A stretch of 64,000 nt of DNA, taken from an uncultured Prevotella sp. (lineage in GTDB: Bacteria > Bacteroidota > Bacteroidia > Bacteroidales > Bacteroidaceae). The stretch spans positions 5,949-69,948 of the forward strand of contig CAJMAO010000004.1 in the NCBI GenBank assembly GCA_905211345.1. The letters run 5' to 3'. Below the pieces are notes generated by a model, which did not search any database, was not told where the DNA came from, and was given only the letters and a program-made list of their open reading frames with translations. Positions 1 through 8,745 of this stretch are shown in pieces (the stretch's first letter is position 1; each line of letters opens with the position of its first letter). A program made the translations under genes and the position numbers.

Positions 1-2270
1 CGCCGCCTGCCGCCGCGCTGGCCGAGCGACAGGCGGGCCATGATGTAGTTATTGCCGCCCATGCGCTGCTGTGCCCTCAGCTGGAAGGCGAGCAGGGCAT
101 CGTCGGTAAACTCTATGTGGCCGATGCCCGCGAACGGCAACTGTTGCTCGATGTACTGGCTTTGGAATTGCCCGCCCACTGCGTTGCGCATTATCAGCGG
201 GGCGTCGCCGCCCGCCAGCAGGCGGCCGTAGACCATGGGCTGCAGCGCAAAACGGCGGGTCAACGGAAACGACATGCGCCACAGGAAGTCGAGCGCGCTG
301 ATGCCTTCGTGCCCCTTCCAGCCGATGAAGTTGTCGGTGTGGTAGCCGAAACCGGCCTTGAAGCGCGCGCCGCGGGTGGTGAAAAACCAGCGGTCTTCCG
401 AGTCGTAGTTGAGCGTGAAGACGTAGCTGTACATGTGGATGTTGTCCAGCTGCTGTTGCACGGCCGACTTGCCGACCAGTATGTCGTGGAAATCATAAAA
501 GTCCATACGCACGTTTACGTCGCACGAGAAGTTGCGTATGTTGAAGCTCAGGGCCTGCAAGTTCAGCGTGTGTTGGTTGTAAGTGAAGGTGTAGTCGCGT
601 TCCCCGTTTTCGTAAATGTTTATGTCGTCGTGCCTGAAAATGTACGACAGGCCGATTTTTCCGTAGTGCAGAGGCGTCAGCGCGGCGTCCACCCGCGCCA
701 TCATTCGCTTGCCGAGGCGGCCCGTCAGTTCAAGTTCTATCGGCGTTTTTGTGTTCAGCCTGTATGACATGTTGGCCTGCAGGGCCACCATTTCCTCCGT
801 GTCGAAGCGCACGCCGAGGTTCACACGGCTCGTCTTGCGTGATTTGGCGGAAATCGTCAGGATGTATTTGCCGTTTTGCTTGCTTACGTTGTAGCCTACG
901 TTCGTGTAAAGGAATAGCGTGGAAAGGGCGGTAACGGCTTCTTCTACGTGTTTCGCCCGTATCGTGTCCCCCGGCGTTATTCCATACTTCGAGGCAACGT
1001 ACCGGCGGTCGGCATCGGTTATGTTGTTGAAACATACAGAGTCAACTCTGAGCCTTAAGGTTTCGCTCGACGGCACGGCACGGTGCAACTTGTTGGGTCG
1101 GTAGTCGTCCGGCAGGCCAAGGTCGCGTTTCAACAGCATCAGTTTGTCCCACTGTTGCATGGCTGCTTGCTCGCCTCTCGCAATGAGGGTGTCTATGGAC
1201 GTGCGGCTGAAACTGGCCGACGAGTAGCCTTTTACGTTCACTTTTATCGGTATGTCGGTTATCGCCCAGTTTTCCTTAAACTTGTTCTTGCAGTTTATGT
1301 CGACTATCTGCATCAGTATGTCCTGGCCGCTTTTCAGCTCGTCGGCCGTTCGCGGGTCGCTCTGCACAGACACTCCGATTATCACGTCGGCACCCATCAT
1401 CTTGGCTATGTCGGCCGGATAGTTGTTGCGCAGGCCCCCGTCAATGAGCACCATGTCTTTTTTGAGTGAAGAACTAAAAGTGAAAAGAGAAGAACCCATG
1501 CGCTTGGCTGATTCTTTTTTATTACAATTGGATTTTTCACTTTTCACTTTTCGTTTTTCACTTACTGCGCTAATCCGTACCGGCGTGAACACTCCCGGTA
1601 TGGCCATGCTGGCCCTAAGGGCTGTTGACAGGTAGCCGTTGTGGAACACGTATTCCGTGTTGTCCACGATGTTTGTCGCTACACAGGCGAACGGGATGGG
1701 CAGGGCGGAGAAGTCGATGGAGTCGTGCCAGCCTACGGTAAGCCGCGTAAAGAGTTGCGCAAGGTTGTCGCCGTTAATCAGTCCGCCTGATGCGTTGTGC
1801 CCTTTCCGTGCTATCGAGAGCGGGCGCGAGAGTATGTAAGTGTTCTGTTTCTCGCGTTCGGCGAGGTTTTGGCTGCGCATGTCGGCCTTGTCTGACAGTA
1901 ATACGTTCCAATCCTGTACGCTTACGAGCGAGTCAAGCGTCGCGGCATCGTAGCCGATAGAGTACAACCCGCCTATCAACGCGCCCATCGACGTGCCCGT
2001 GATGATGTCTATCGGAATTCCGGCACGTTCCAAAACACGCAGCACTCCGATGTGGGCCATGCCCTTTGCGCCGCCTCCGCTGAGGACGAGGGCGACCTTT
2101 GGACGAGGCGTCAACGCCGAACTGTCCGTCACACCCCCCCCCAACCCCTCCCTAAGGGAGGGGCTTTGAATGGCTGAGTTAGATGTTTTTGATAATACAG
2201 GGAGTGCTAATATATATAAGGTGAGGCAAAGGATAAGACGCAAACTGATGCCTGTCACCCGTCCGTTCAT
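1..2270 (-). CDS. Patatin-like phospholipase with C-terminal outer-membrane beta-barrel (3' end cut by window edge)
   Basis: A continuous frame of 756 codons runs off the left edge of the window. The protein begins with a signal peptide, followed by the patatin fold: glycine-rich GGGAKG, the nucleophile elbow GTSMG and the DGG that carries the catalytic Asp, giving a Ser-Asp dyad. A POTRA-like segment and a beta-strand-rich C-terminal half of the BamA/Omp85 type follow. Families of this architecture are secreted lipid acyl hydrolases tethered by their own barrel. Start ATG at 2270 is preferred because it opens the signal peptide; an in-frame ATG at 2324 would add 18 residues. Two repeat-derived stretches sit inside the frame: residues coded by about 2131-2167, and about 35 residues coded by 1458-1562 just before the DGG motif. 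Neither breaks the frame. The family is clear; the lipid substrate is unknown. Confidence 0.88.
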   Translation of the reverse strand, partial: MNGRVTGISLRLILCLTLYILALPVLSKTSNSAIQSPSLREGLGGGVTDSSALTPRPKVALVLSGGGAKGMAHIGVLRVLERAGIPIDIITGTSMGALIGGLYSIGYDAATLDSLVSVQDWNVLLSDKADMRSQNLAEREKQNTYILSRPLSIARKGHNASGGLINGDNLAQLFTRLTVGWHDSIDFSALPIPFACVATNIVDNTEYVFHNGYLSTALRASMAIPGVFTPVRISAVSEKRKVKSEKSNCNKKESAKRMGSSLFTFSSSLKKDMVLIDGGLRNNYPADIAKMMGADVIIGVSVQSDPRTADELKSGQDILMQIVDINCKNKFKENWAITDIPIKVNVKGYSSASFSRTSIDTLIARGEQAAMQQWDKLMLLKRDLGLPDDYRPNKLHRAVPSSETLRLRVDSVCFNNITDADRRYVASKYGITPGDTIRAKHVEEAVTALSTLFLYTNVGYNVSKQNGKYILTISAKSRKTSRVNLGVRFDTEEMVALQANMSYRLNTKTPIELELTGRLGKRMMARVDAALTPLHYGKIGLSYIFRHDDINIYENGERDYTFTYNQHTLNLQALSFNIRNFSCDVNVRMDFYDFHDILVGKSAVQQQLDNIHMYSYVFTLNYDSEDRWFFTTRGARFKAGFGYHTDNFIGWKGHEGISALDFLWRMSFPLTRRFALQPMVYGRLLAGGDAPLIMRNAVGGQFQSQYIEQQLPFAGIGHIEFTDDALLAFQLRAQQRMGGNNYIMARLSLGQRGGRR
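1458..1562. repeat. Palindromic repeat inserted in frame in the patatin gene
   Basis: About 105 nt rich in GTGAAAA/TTTTCAC interrupts the conserved patatin segment between the GVFTPVR region and the MVLIDGG motif. It adds 35 Lys/Ser-rich residues. Its edges match the two arms of the hairpin at 28787-28840: GGATTTTTCACTTTT occurs at 1530-1544 and 28826-28840, and AACTAAAAGTGAAAA at 1472-1486 is the reverse complement of 28830-28844. The length is a multiple of three. Confidence 0.75.
2131..2167. repeat. GC-rich palindromic repeat, copy 1 (inside patatin coding sequence)
   Basis: The core CCCTCCCTAAGGGAGGGG is palindromic and is flanked by a run of nine C (2134-2142). It is read in frame between the signal peptide and the patatin domain. 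An inverted relative lies at 2341-2377. The C9 tract is a homopolymer able to slip, which would shift the frame before the catalytic domain. Confidence 0.7.
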
Positions 2271-2340
2271 TGTAGAACGGGCTTTGCTTGTTATGTTTCC
2301 GATTATAGACTTATGTCCTTGCATGGTGTCAAAAGCATAC

Positions 2341-2377
2341 TAAGCTCCCTCCCTTTGGGAGGGCTGGGGTGGGTGTT
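2341..2377. repeat. GC-rich palindromic repeat, copy 2 (inverted relative to copy 1)
   Basis: The core CTCCCTTTGGGAGGG followed by CTGGGGTGGGTG is the reverse complement, with changes, of the repeat at 2131-2167. The two copies form an inverted pair around the 5' end of the patatin gene. This copy lies in the gap between queF and patatin. Confidence 0.65.
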
Positions 2378-2424
2378 AGGTATGACTGGGTTGAGTGTCA
2401 GGTGTTTGCGGTTTGCATGTGTCC

Positions 2425-2895
2425 TTACATATCGTGCCTTGCAAACCTTTCCTCGGCCAGCCGTTCATACTTTGTGCCGGGCCGTCCGTAGTTTGCGTAG
2501 GGGTAAATGCTTATTCCTCCGCGCGGCGTGAATAGTCCCGTCACCTCTATATATTTAGGGTTCATGAGGCGGATGAGGTCTTTCATTATTATGTTTACGC
2601 AGTCCTCGTGGAAGTCGCCGTGGTTGCGGAAACTGAAAAGGTAGAGCTTCAGGCTTTTGCTCTCAACCATTTTCACGTCGGGAATGTAGCTGATGCGTAT
2701 CTCGGCGAAGTCGGGCTGCCCTGTGATAGGGCACAGCGAGGTGAACTCCGGGCAGTTGAAGCGCACCCAGTAGTCGTTCTCCTGATGTTTGTTCACAAAC
2801 GTTTCGAGCACGTCAGGGGCGTAGTCCATGCGGTATTGGGTCTTTGCGCCGAGGGCTTTCAGCCCTTCTTCTTTTCTTATATCGCTGTTTGTCAT
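2425..2895 (-). CDS. queF: NADPH-dependent 7-cyano-7-deazaguanine reductase (QueF, short type)
   Basis: Reduces preQ0 to preQ1 in the cytoplasm, the last free-base step before insertion of the queuosine precursor into tRNA. At 156 residues it is the unimodular (YkvM) form. The thioimide-forming Cys55 lies in [10 protein letters not shown] with Asp62 nearby, and the QueF signature ESKSLKLY spans about residues 78-85, followed by FRNHGDFHE. The ATG overlaps the stop of the upstream transporter gene (2892-2895), so the two are probably co-translated. The biosynthetic queC, queD and queE genes are not in this window. Assignment is very firm. Confidence 0.96.
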   Translation of the reverse strand: MTNSDIRKEEGLKALGAKTQYRMDYAPDVLETFVNKHQENDYWVRFNCPEFTSLCPITGQPDFAEIRISYIPDVKMVESKSLKLYLFSFRNHGDFHEDCVNIIMKDLIRLMNPKYIEVTGLFTPRGGISIYPYANYGRPGTKYERLAEERFARHDM

Positions 2896-3584
2896 GACAG
2901 TTTAAATACTTTCCAAATATTGTAACTTATGCCTTCGTCATACACGTCTTCGCCCTCGTGCTGTTTGGTTTTGCGCACTACGCGCACCGTGATGGGCAGT
3001 ATGATTATTTCGTAAAGTGTCTTCAGCACCACCTGCGAAATGATAAGCGACACCATTTCGCCTGTCGGCACTACGCCTGAAAGCGCCAGCGGGAAGAACA
3101 CCAGCGAGTCGGCGGTTTCTCCGAAAAGCGTGCTCACCACGGCGCGCACGGAGAAGTGGCGGCCGTGTGACGATATTTTCATGCGGCTCATCACGTAAGC
3201 GTTGATGAAAGAGCCAACGAGGAAGGCCACGAACGATGCCGCGGCTATGCGTGGAGCAAGGCCGAAGACGGCGTGGAAGCCCTCGTCGTTGTGCCAGTAA
3301 GGCGCTCCGGGAATGGCGTCGGCCAGCGCCCCGAAAGCCACGAAGATGAGGTTCATAGCAAAGCCCAGCCATATCAGCAGGCGCGCCTTGCGGAAGCCCC
3401 ACACCTCGCACACGCAGTCGTTTATGATGTAAGACACCGGGAATACCAGCAGTCCGCCGGTAATGTTCACCGCTCCGAAGGAGATTTGCTTTGTTTCCAA
3501 TACGTTGGCCGTTATCAGGCAAACGCAAAAGAGGGTGCTGAAAAGCATGAACAGCACGCTCACTTGTTGTTTACGTTGTTCCAT
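2892..3584 (-). CDS. Queuosine precursor transporter (YhhQ/VUT family)
   Basis: Integral membrane protein of about 230 residues with roughly six hydrophobic segments and the family features [10 protein letters not shown] and [17 protein letters not shown] near the N-terminus. VUT/YhhQ proteins import preQ0 or preQ1 for queuosine salvage. The ATG at 3584 (MEQRKQ) is chosen; an upstream in-frame ATG at 3611 adds nine residues lying before the typical start. Overlap with queF and the shared pathway strongly support the role. The exact substrate (preQ0 versus preQ1) cannot be told, but pairing with queF suggests preQ0. Confidence 0.9.
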   Translation of the reverse strand: MEQRKQQVSVLFMLFSTLFCVCLITANVLETKQISFGAVNITGGLLVFPVSYIINDCVCEVWGFRKARLLIWLGFAMNLIFVAFGALADAIPGAPYWHNDEGFHAVFGLAPRIAAASFVAFLVGSFINAYVMSRMKISSHGRHFSVRAVVSTLFGETADSLVFFPLALSGVVPTGEMVSLIISQVVLKTLYEIIILPITVRVVRKTKQHEGEDVYDEGISYNIWKVFKLS

Positions 3585-3618
3585 TTTCTTGTTTTTAAAG
3601 AGGTTAGACAAGCACTCT

Positions 3619-3736
3619 GTATGCGGTTTTATGGTTGTGCGGTTATCGGGTTTTACGGTGGTTGTGGTATGTGTCAGGTTGTGTTTGAGGGCTACCGTAT
3701 AACCTTAAAACCTCAAGACCTTATAACCTTAAACAC
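3619..3736. repeat. Imperfect inverted repeat of GGTTTTA/TAAAACC type in the queuosine operon leader
   Basis: The left part holds GCGGTTTTATGGTTGTGCGG, and the right part holds ATAACCTTAAAACC and TATAACCTTAAAC. The arms are roughly complementary with internal direct repeats. The element lies in the likely 5' leader of the transporter-queF unit. It is degenerate and its function is unknown. Confidence 0.4.
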
Positions 3737-3746
3737 TTTCCGCCTG

Positions 3747-3754
3747 CAAAATTA
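3747..3754 (-). promoter_or_regulatory. Candidate -7 box for the transporter-queF unit
   Basis: The minus strand reads TAATTTTG, matching the Bacteroidota -7 consensus TAnnTTTG. It is about 165 nt upstream of the transporter ATG. No clear -33 TTTG lies at the expected spacing. Confidence 0.45.
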
Positions 3755-3841
3755 CTGCATTTTATCGTATAAATCATTCCTTTTACCATGAATTTTCGTT
3801 GCCAATGCTAATTTACTGATTTTCAATGTGTTCTATATCGC

Positions 3842-3929
3842 ATTGCAAAAGGCCGTCTTTCGGCTTGCAAAAGACGGCAAAACGCACGCTAAAAGGCCAC
3901 CTTTCGCAAGGCAAAAGACGGCTTTTGGG
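3842..3929. repeat. 22-nt-period tetramer element, copy A
   Basis: Four units with the core AAAAGRC; the core G falls at 3851, 3873, 3895 and 3917, an exact 22-nt step. Units 1 and 2 contain complementary GCCGTCTTT and AAAGACGGC. It occupies the divergent gap between the queuosine transporter (minus) and fumarase (plus). Besides this element, the 500-nt gap holds the GGTTTTA inverted repeat and two promoter boxes. Confidence 0.9.
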
Positions 3930-4051
3930 CAGGCCGCTGAATGCAGGCTGGTAGTGCAGAGACTGTATGCGCCCTGTAAAAATGCCTGTCGCAGAGGTGT
4001 TATTATGGTTAAATAAGGATATGAAAACAAGACTTTCTCGAAAAAAATACA

Positions 4052-4059
4052 TACCTTTG
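4052..4059 (+). promoter_or_regulatory. -7 box for fumarase
   Basis: TACCTTTG matches TAnnTTTG exactly, 30 nt before the fumarase ATG. The -33 position shows only CTTTC near 4032-4036, so the upstream element is weak. Confidence 0.65.
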
Positions 4060-4088
4060 CAAAGGAAAAAGCATTAAACAAAAACATT

Positions 4089-5732
4089 ATGGCAACACCG
4101 GAATTCAAGTATGCCCCTATGTTTCAGCTGGGCAAAGACGACACGGAGTATTATCTCTTGACCAAAGACGGCGTGTCGGTTGGCGAATTTGAGGGCAAAC
4201 CCATCCTTAAAGTAAGCCCTGAGGCGTTGACGATGATGGCCAATGCGGCCTTCCGCGACGTCAATTTTTTGTTGCGCCGCTCGCATAACGAGCAGGTGGC
4301 TAAGATACTTACCGACCCTGAGGCAAGCGATAACGACAAATATGTTGCGCTGACGTTCCTGCGCAACGCCGAGGTGGCTTGCAAGGGCAAGCTGCCTTTT
4401 TGCCAAGACACGGGCACGGCGATAATCCACGGCGAGAAGGGCCAACAGGTGTGGACGGGCTTCTGCGACGAGGAAGCCCTGTCGAAAGGTGTATATAAGA
4501 CATACACCGAGGAAAACCTTCGCTACTCCCAGAATGCGCCCCTCTCTATGTACGAGGAGGTGAACACCCGCTGCAACCTGCCCGCCCAGATTGACCTCGA
4601 GGCTACTGAGGGCATGGAGTATAAGTTCCTTTGCGTGGTGAAGGGCGGCGGCTCGGCCAACAAGACATATTTCTATCAGGAGACAAAAGCAAGGATACAG
4701 AATCCGGGCACGCTGGTTCCGTTCCTCGTAGAGAAGATGAAGACCCTCGGCACGGCGGCTTGTCCTCCTTATCATATAGCTTTCGTCATCGGCGGAACAT
4801 CGGCCGAGAAGAACCTGCTGACCGTAAAGCTGGCTTCAACCCATTATTATGACAACCTCCCGACGACTGGAGACGAGACGGGGCGCGCCTTCCGCGACGT
4901 GGAGCTTGAGAAGCAGCTGCTCGACGAAGCACATAAAATAGGTCTCGGAGCGCAGTTCGGCGGCAAGTATTTCGCCCACGACATCCGCGTTATCCGTCTG
5001 CCCCGCCACGGCGCTTCGTGCCCAATCGGCCTCGGCGTGAGCTGTTCTGCCGACCGTAACATCAAGGCTAAAATCAACAAGGACGGCGTTTGGATAGAGA
5101 AACTGGACGACAACCCCGGCCAGCTGATACCCGAAGAACTGCGCAACGCAGGCGAGGGCGACGCAGTGCGCATCGACCTTAACCAGCCGATGAGCGAAAT
5201 CTGCAAGATACTTTCACGGTATCCGGTATCAACACGAGTAAGCCTCAACGGCACAATCATCGTGGCGCGCGACATAGCCCACGCCAAACTGAAGGCCCGT
5301 TTGGACGCAGGCGAAGACCTGCCGCAGTATTTCAAGGATCATCCCGTGCTCTACGCCGGCCCCGCCAAGACCCCCGAGGGAATGCCTTGCGGCTCGATGG
5401 GCCCGACTACGGCCAACCGCATGGATCCGTATGTTGACGAGTTCCAAGACCATGGAGGCTCTATGGTGATGATAGCCAAGGGCAACCGCACACAGGTTGT
5501 CACCGACGCATGCCAGAAGCACGGCGGTTTCTACCTCGGAAGCATAGGCGGTCCGGCCGCAGTGCTTTCAATGAACAGCATCAAGAGCATTGAGTGCGTA
5601 GAGTATCCGGAGCTTGGCATGGAGGCGATATGGAAGATTAACGTGGTTGACTTCCCGGCGTTCATACTCGTAGACGACAAGGGCAACGATTTCTTCAAGC
5701 AGCTGAAACCGTGGACTCCGTCGTGTAAGTAA
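4089..5732 (+). CDS. fumB: Fumarate hydratase class I (iron-sulfur, oxygen-sensitive)
   Basis: Interconverts fumarate and malate in the cytoplasm, in the reductive (succinate-forming) branch typical of anaerobic Bacteroidales. At 547 residues it has the single-chain alpha+beta architecture of E. coli FumA/FumB. The three 4Fe-4S ligands are visible: Cys105 in PFCQDTG, Cys225 in TAACPPYH and Cys319 in [10 protein letters not shown] (Cys311 is a neighbour). The C-terminal beta domain carries [20 protein letters not shown]. It is monocistronic, with a -7 box upstream and a strong terminator downstream. The symbol follows E. coli usage for the anaerobic class; paralogue naming is arbitrary here. 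Confidence 0.95.
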   Translation: MATPEFKYAPMFQLGKDDTEYYLLTKDGVSVGEFEGKPILKVSPEALTMMANAAFRDVNFLLRRSHNEQVAKILTDPEASDNDKYVALTFLRNAEVACKGKLPFCQDTGTAIIHGEKGQQVWTGFCDEEALSKGVYKTYTEENLRYSQNAPLSMYEEVNTRCNLPAQIDLEATEGMEYKFLCVVKGGGSANKTYFYQETKARIQNPGTLVPFLVEKMKTLGTAACPPYHIAFVIGGTSAEKNLLTVKLASTHYYDNLPTTGDETGRAFRDVELEKQLLDEAHKIGLGAQFGGKYFAHDIRVIRLPRHGASCPIGLGVSCSADRNIKAKINKDGVWIEKLDDNPGQLIPEELRNAGEGDAVRIDLNQPMSEICKILSRYPVSTRVSLNGTIIVARDIAHAKLKARLDAGEDLPQYFKDHPVLYAGPAKTPEGMPCGSMGPTTANRMDPYVDEFQDHGGSMVMIAKGNRTQVVTDACQKHGGFYLGSIGGPAAVLSMNSIKSIECVEYPELGMEAIWKINVVDFPAFILVDDKGNDFFKQLKPWTPSCK

Positions 5733-5742
5733 TCTTATAAGC

Positions 5743-5865
5743 TGACGAGTTATAAGCAAACAAGCAGACAATGGAAATGCCTTTGTCTGCTTGTTTGTTT
5801 TTTATAAACCGGTAAACGGGGGATGGTTATACGCTTGCTGCTCGTCGCCAGTCTGCTTGTTTGCT
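5743..5865. repeat. Nested inverted repeat behind fumarase
   Basis: AGCAAACAAGCAGAC (5755-5769) is exactly complementary to GTCTGCTTGTTTGCT (5851-5865), and GACGAG near 5743 to CTCGTC near 5841. The left arm also forms the terminator stem with 5783-5796, so two alternative pairings compete. Confidence 0.6.
5758..5803 (+). terminator. Rho-independent terminator of fumarase
   Basis: A 14-bp stem AAACAAGCAGACAA / TTGTCTGCTTGTTT with a short loop is followed by GTTTTTT, 25 nt after the stop codon. Confidence 0.85.
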
Positions 5866-5883
5866 AAACAAGCGCCTGCTTGC

Positions 5884-7197
5884 TTATTTCAGCAGTCGGT
5901 AACCTATTATGCCGCCTAGAATCGACGCGGTGAAGATTCCTAGTTTTGCCTGCAACAGCATGGTGTTGTCGGTGAAGGCAAGGGTTGATATGAACATAGA
6001 CATCGTAAAGCCTATGGACGCAAGGAAACCGAGACCTATCACACGGCGCACGGTCAATGCCTCGTTCTTTTTCGCTATTCCGAGGCGCACGAGCAGGAGC
6101 GTTGAGAGTACGATGCCCAGCGGCTTGCCTATAAGCAGCCCTAAGGCTACGCCTGAAGCCACGTTGGTTGAGAACACGCTCTGCACGTCTAATCCTGCGA
6201 AAGACACCCCTGCGTTGGCCAATGCGAACACAGGCATCACGATGAATGATACAAACGGGTGCATGGCATGTTCGAGACGTTGTGACGGCGGGATGGCATC
6301 GCGCGTGTCGTTCATCATCTCTGCTATTACTTCCACTTGTTCATGCTCGAGCGTGGAGACGTTGTTTGGCTTTATTCCGGCGAACCGTTGCAGGTGGTTA
6401 GCGGCCTTTTTGACGTATAAAGGCTCTGGCAGACGCGCGTCGGCGGGTATCACGAAAGCGGCCAATACGGCTGCTATAGTAGCGTGGATGCCCGACATCA
6501 GGAACGCCACCCACACTCCGCCGATGCCCAGAATACCATAGAACAAAACATTTTTTACGCCCATTTTGTTTGCTGCGAACATCACTATGAGGAACACAAC
6601 GCCTACGGCTATGTTGACGACGGATATTTCGGAAGTGTAAAACAGCGCGATGACAATCACCGCCCCGAGGTCGTCAACAATGGCGAGGGTGGTAAGGAAC
6701 ACCTTTGCGGCAAGCGGAACGCGATCGCCGAGAGCGTAGATTATAGCCAATGAAAAGGCTATGTCGGTGGCCATGGGTATGCCCCAACCGTCGGCTGACG
6801 GAGTGCCGGCATTGAGTATGGCGTAAATGAGCGCTGGAAATAGCATTCCTGCCACGGCCGCTCCTATCGGAAGGACGGTGTTGCGCGGGTCGGAAAGCTC
6901 GCCCCCGATGAACTCTCGTTTAAGCTCAAGCCCTACGACGAAGAAAAACATAGACATTAGTCCGTCGTTAATCCAATGGTGTAACGAGTAATATAGGTAT
7001 GGCCCACCGTTGAAAATGAAACCAATTTTGTGTTCGAATAAATGGAAATATTCCTCGCTCCACGGCGAGTTGGCCAACAGCATGGCCGCAACGATGCTTA
7101 TACCGAGCACCACTCCGGCTGATTTTTCTCTTTTGATAAATTGTTGGAATGGCATGAATATGCCGCGTCTGATTTTATTTTTGTATGTTCCGGTCAT
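5884..7197 (-). CDS. nhaA: Na+/H+ antiporter NhaA
   Basis: Inner-membrane electrogenic antiporter that expels Na+ (and Li+) in exchange for protons. About 12 hydrophobic segments are visible, with the family motifs GLELKREF in TM2-3, PMATDIAFSLAI, and TTLAIVDDLGAV carrying the essential Asp pair. The ATG at 7197 (MTGTYKNK) is chosen: the 25 upstream in-frame residues are atypical, and another ATG at 7155 (MPFQQFIK) is possible. The C-terminus YRLLK is normal length. It appears to be a single-gene unit, with an inverted repeat 40-80 nt upstream of the start that may act in its leader. Confidence 0.95.
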   Translation of the reverse strand: MTGTYKNKIRRGIFMPFQQFIKREKSAGVVLGISIVAAMLLANSPWSEEYFHLFEHKIGFIFNGGPYLYYSLHHWINDGLMSMFFFVVGLELKREFIGGELSDPRNTVLPIGAAVAGMLFPALIYAILNAGTPSADGWGIPMATDIAFSLAIIYALGDRVPLAAKVFLTTLAIVDDLGAVIVIALFYTSEISVVNIAVGVVFLIVMFAANKMGVKNVLFYGILGIGGVWVAFLMSGIHATIAAVLAAFVIPADARLPEPLYVKKAANHLQRFAGIKPNNVSTLEHEQVEVIAEMMNDTRDAIPPSQRLEHAMHPFVSFIVMPVFALANAGVSFAGLDVQSVFSTNVASGVALGLLIGKPLGIVLSTLLLVRLGIAKKNEALTVRRVIGLGFLASIGFTMSMFISTLAFTDNTMLLQAKLGIFTASILGGIIGYRLLK

Positions 7198-7237
7198 CGG
7201 TTTATATGTTTGTAAGTGACGGAAAAATAGTAAATGA

Positions 7238-7280
7238 AAAAGGGAATGTGTCATATTATAATCTTGACACATCCCCTTTT
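7238..7280. repeat. Inverted repeat upstream of nhaA
   Basis: AAAGGGAATGTGTCA pairs with TGACACATCCCCTTT (one mismatch) around an AT-rich loop. It would form a strong hairpin in the nhaA leader. The rest of the 518-nt gap (7198-7715) holds a loose inverted pair AGTAATAAGGAG / CTCCTCATTACT (about 7292-7439), the short palindrome CCAAATATTTTGG near 7572, and the nitroreductase terminator. No ORF is evident. Confidence 0.6.
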
Positions 7281-7628
7281 CCTTTTAGTTCAGTAATAAG
7301 GAGTCGCCTTACCATTAACTTAAAACATCCATATCAACAACTTGTTTTTCGCCTTTCCCCTTTCATCGTAGTAAAAAACATCTTCATGACATCAAACATT
7401 TACCATTTTTTTGCAGGCTCCTCATTACTCGAAAGTACATCACACGTTCATCAGTTGTCTAATATCAGAGTAGTCTGACATTTCTTTCCAATATTTCTGA
7501 GACCGCAGACAACTTTGTTTATATTCTTCTTTCTTTTTCTGCTCTAAAGTTAATGATAAACGATTAAATATCCAAATATTTTGGCAATAAAAGCGTCTTG
7601 TTTTACATTATTTATCATTTGACAATAA

Positions 7629-7664
7629 AAAACATGCACACTCGCCGTACAGTGTGCATGTTTT
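7629..7664 (-). terminator. Rho-independent terminator of the nitroreductase gene
   Basis: Perfect 14-bp stem AAAACATGCACACT / AGTGTGCATGTTTT; on the minus strand it is followed by a T-rich stretch. It lies about 50 nt after the nitroreductase stop. Confidence 0.8.
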
Positions 7665-7715
7665 AATGTGTGATTGTGCGGTTTTCTGATAACAGCCGCG
7701 CTGTGAATGATAATG

Positions 7716-8456
7716 TTATTCGATAAATCCCTGCTTCTTCAATGCCTCTATCATACCTGTCGACATGGCCTCGTTGTCCTTTTTTGTGTAGCGTATGTCA
7801 GTGAATATTTGTGCCAATGTCTCTTTATGGTTTATGCGCACGAACTCTTTGTTTTCATCCAATGCTTCTTTCTGACCGTAATAACGGTCGATGTCGGCGG
7901 GTGAATAATCATGGTAGACCTCGTCGTGCATGAACGATTCGAGCGGCAGACGGTCGGTGAGCGGCGGCTGTTCGTCAGGCCAGCCAAGCGTGATTGTGGC
8001 TACAGGCATTACGAGTTGTGGCAACTGCAGTGTGTCGATGATCATCTGCGGCATATAGACCGTGGTGCCGAGGAAGCACAGGCCAAGTCCTTCTTCTTCC
8101 GCAAGGTTGCAGAAGGTCTGCGTGTAGAGCAGTGCGTCGGTAGCCGCGTTGATGAACGAAAGGAAGTTGTCGTAACCCGGTTCTGCCTTGCGGCAGCGGC
8201 ACCAGCGGCTTGCACGGTTGAAATCGGCACACACTGTGAGCACGACCGGTGCTTCAGTTACCATAGGCTGATTGAAATGTGCAGGTGCGAGTTTCTCTTT
8301 CATTTCCTTAGAGCGTGTCACTACGACGCTGTACAGTTGCATATTACCCATTGTCTGTGTGCGTGACGCCTCGGTGAGGAGTCGGTTCAACAGTTCGTCG
8401 GCAACTTCTTTGTCGGAATATTTGCGTATGCTTCTTCTCGTGTTTATCGTTTTCAT
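7716..8456 (-). CDS. Nitroreductase family protein (NfsA-like flavin enzyme)
   Basis: An FMN-dependent NAD(P)H oxidoreductase fold of 246 residues. The N-terminal RRSIRKYSD is the classic FMN-phosphate binding start, and the middle segment LAEEEGLGLCFLGTT and TITLGWPDEQPP is typical of the NfsA/FRP subgroup. Such enzymes reduce nitro compounds, quinones or flavins in the cytoplasm; the physiological substrate is unknown. It is a single-gene unit with its own terminator and a candidate -7 box upstream. An unusual Cys/Arg cluster (RWCRCRKAEPGYDN) sits near residue 85. Confidence 0.85.
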   Translation of the reverse strand: MKTINTRRSIRKYSDKEVADELLNRLLTEASRTQTMGNMQLYSVVVTRSKEMKEKLAPAHFNQPMVTEAPVVLTVCADFNRASRWCRCRKAEPGYDNFLSFINAATDALLYTQTFCNLAEEEGLGLCFLGTTVYMPQMIIDTLQLPQLVMPVATITLGWPDEQPPLTDRLPLESFMHDEVYHDYSPADIDRYYGQKEALDENKEFVRINHKETLAQIFTDIRYTKKDNEAMSTGMIEALKKQGFIE

Positions 8457-8484
8457 AAAAGTGGATGTTGTTTTGATGCAAGCG

Positions 8485-8492
8485 CAAAATTA
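8485..8492 (-). promoter_or_regulatory. Candidate -7 box for the nitroreductase gene
   Basis: The minus strand reads TAATTTTG, 29 nt upstream of the ATG. No matching -33 element is apparent. Confidence 0.5.
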
Positions 8493-8745
8493 GTCATTTT
8501 TCTTGTATTTTATATCTTTCAGAAGTGTAAATCTTAGTCTTTTGTATTGCTTTGGTTTTGCTGTAGTATTGCTCAAAACAACGTATTGGAAGTTAAACTT
8601 GAACAATCTTGAGATAGCCGAAGCATATATCATGCGTAAAAAATAATGTTCTGAAAATGCCGGTCAAAGTCCATAAGGCAGACATAAAACCTCGGCATAT
8701 CAAAAAAATTATCGGCATTTAATCAGCAACTCATAATTTATTTAC

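Noticed and set aside
117..767. A plus-strand protein inside the patatin region
   Set aside because: It is an opposite-strand shadow of the patatin barrel; its sequence shows no domain and codon use follows the minus-strand gene.
1..2270. The patatin gene as a frameshifted pseudogene
   Set aside because: Counting the C9 tract and translating across both repeat-derived segments gives one open frame with all catalytic motifs.
2892..3754. A preQ1 riboswitch before the queuosine transporter
   Set aside because: The short conserved preQ1 aptamer core could not be found; only GGTTTTA-type repeats are seen.
7198..7280. A known nhaA-I or nhaA-II ion riboswitch
   Set aside because: A simple hairpin is present, but no match to the motif architectures could be seen by eye.
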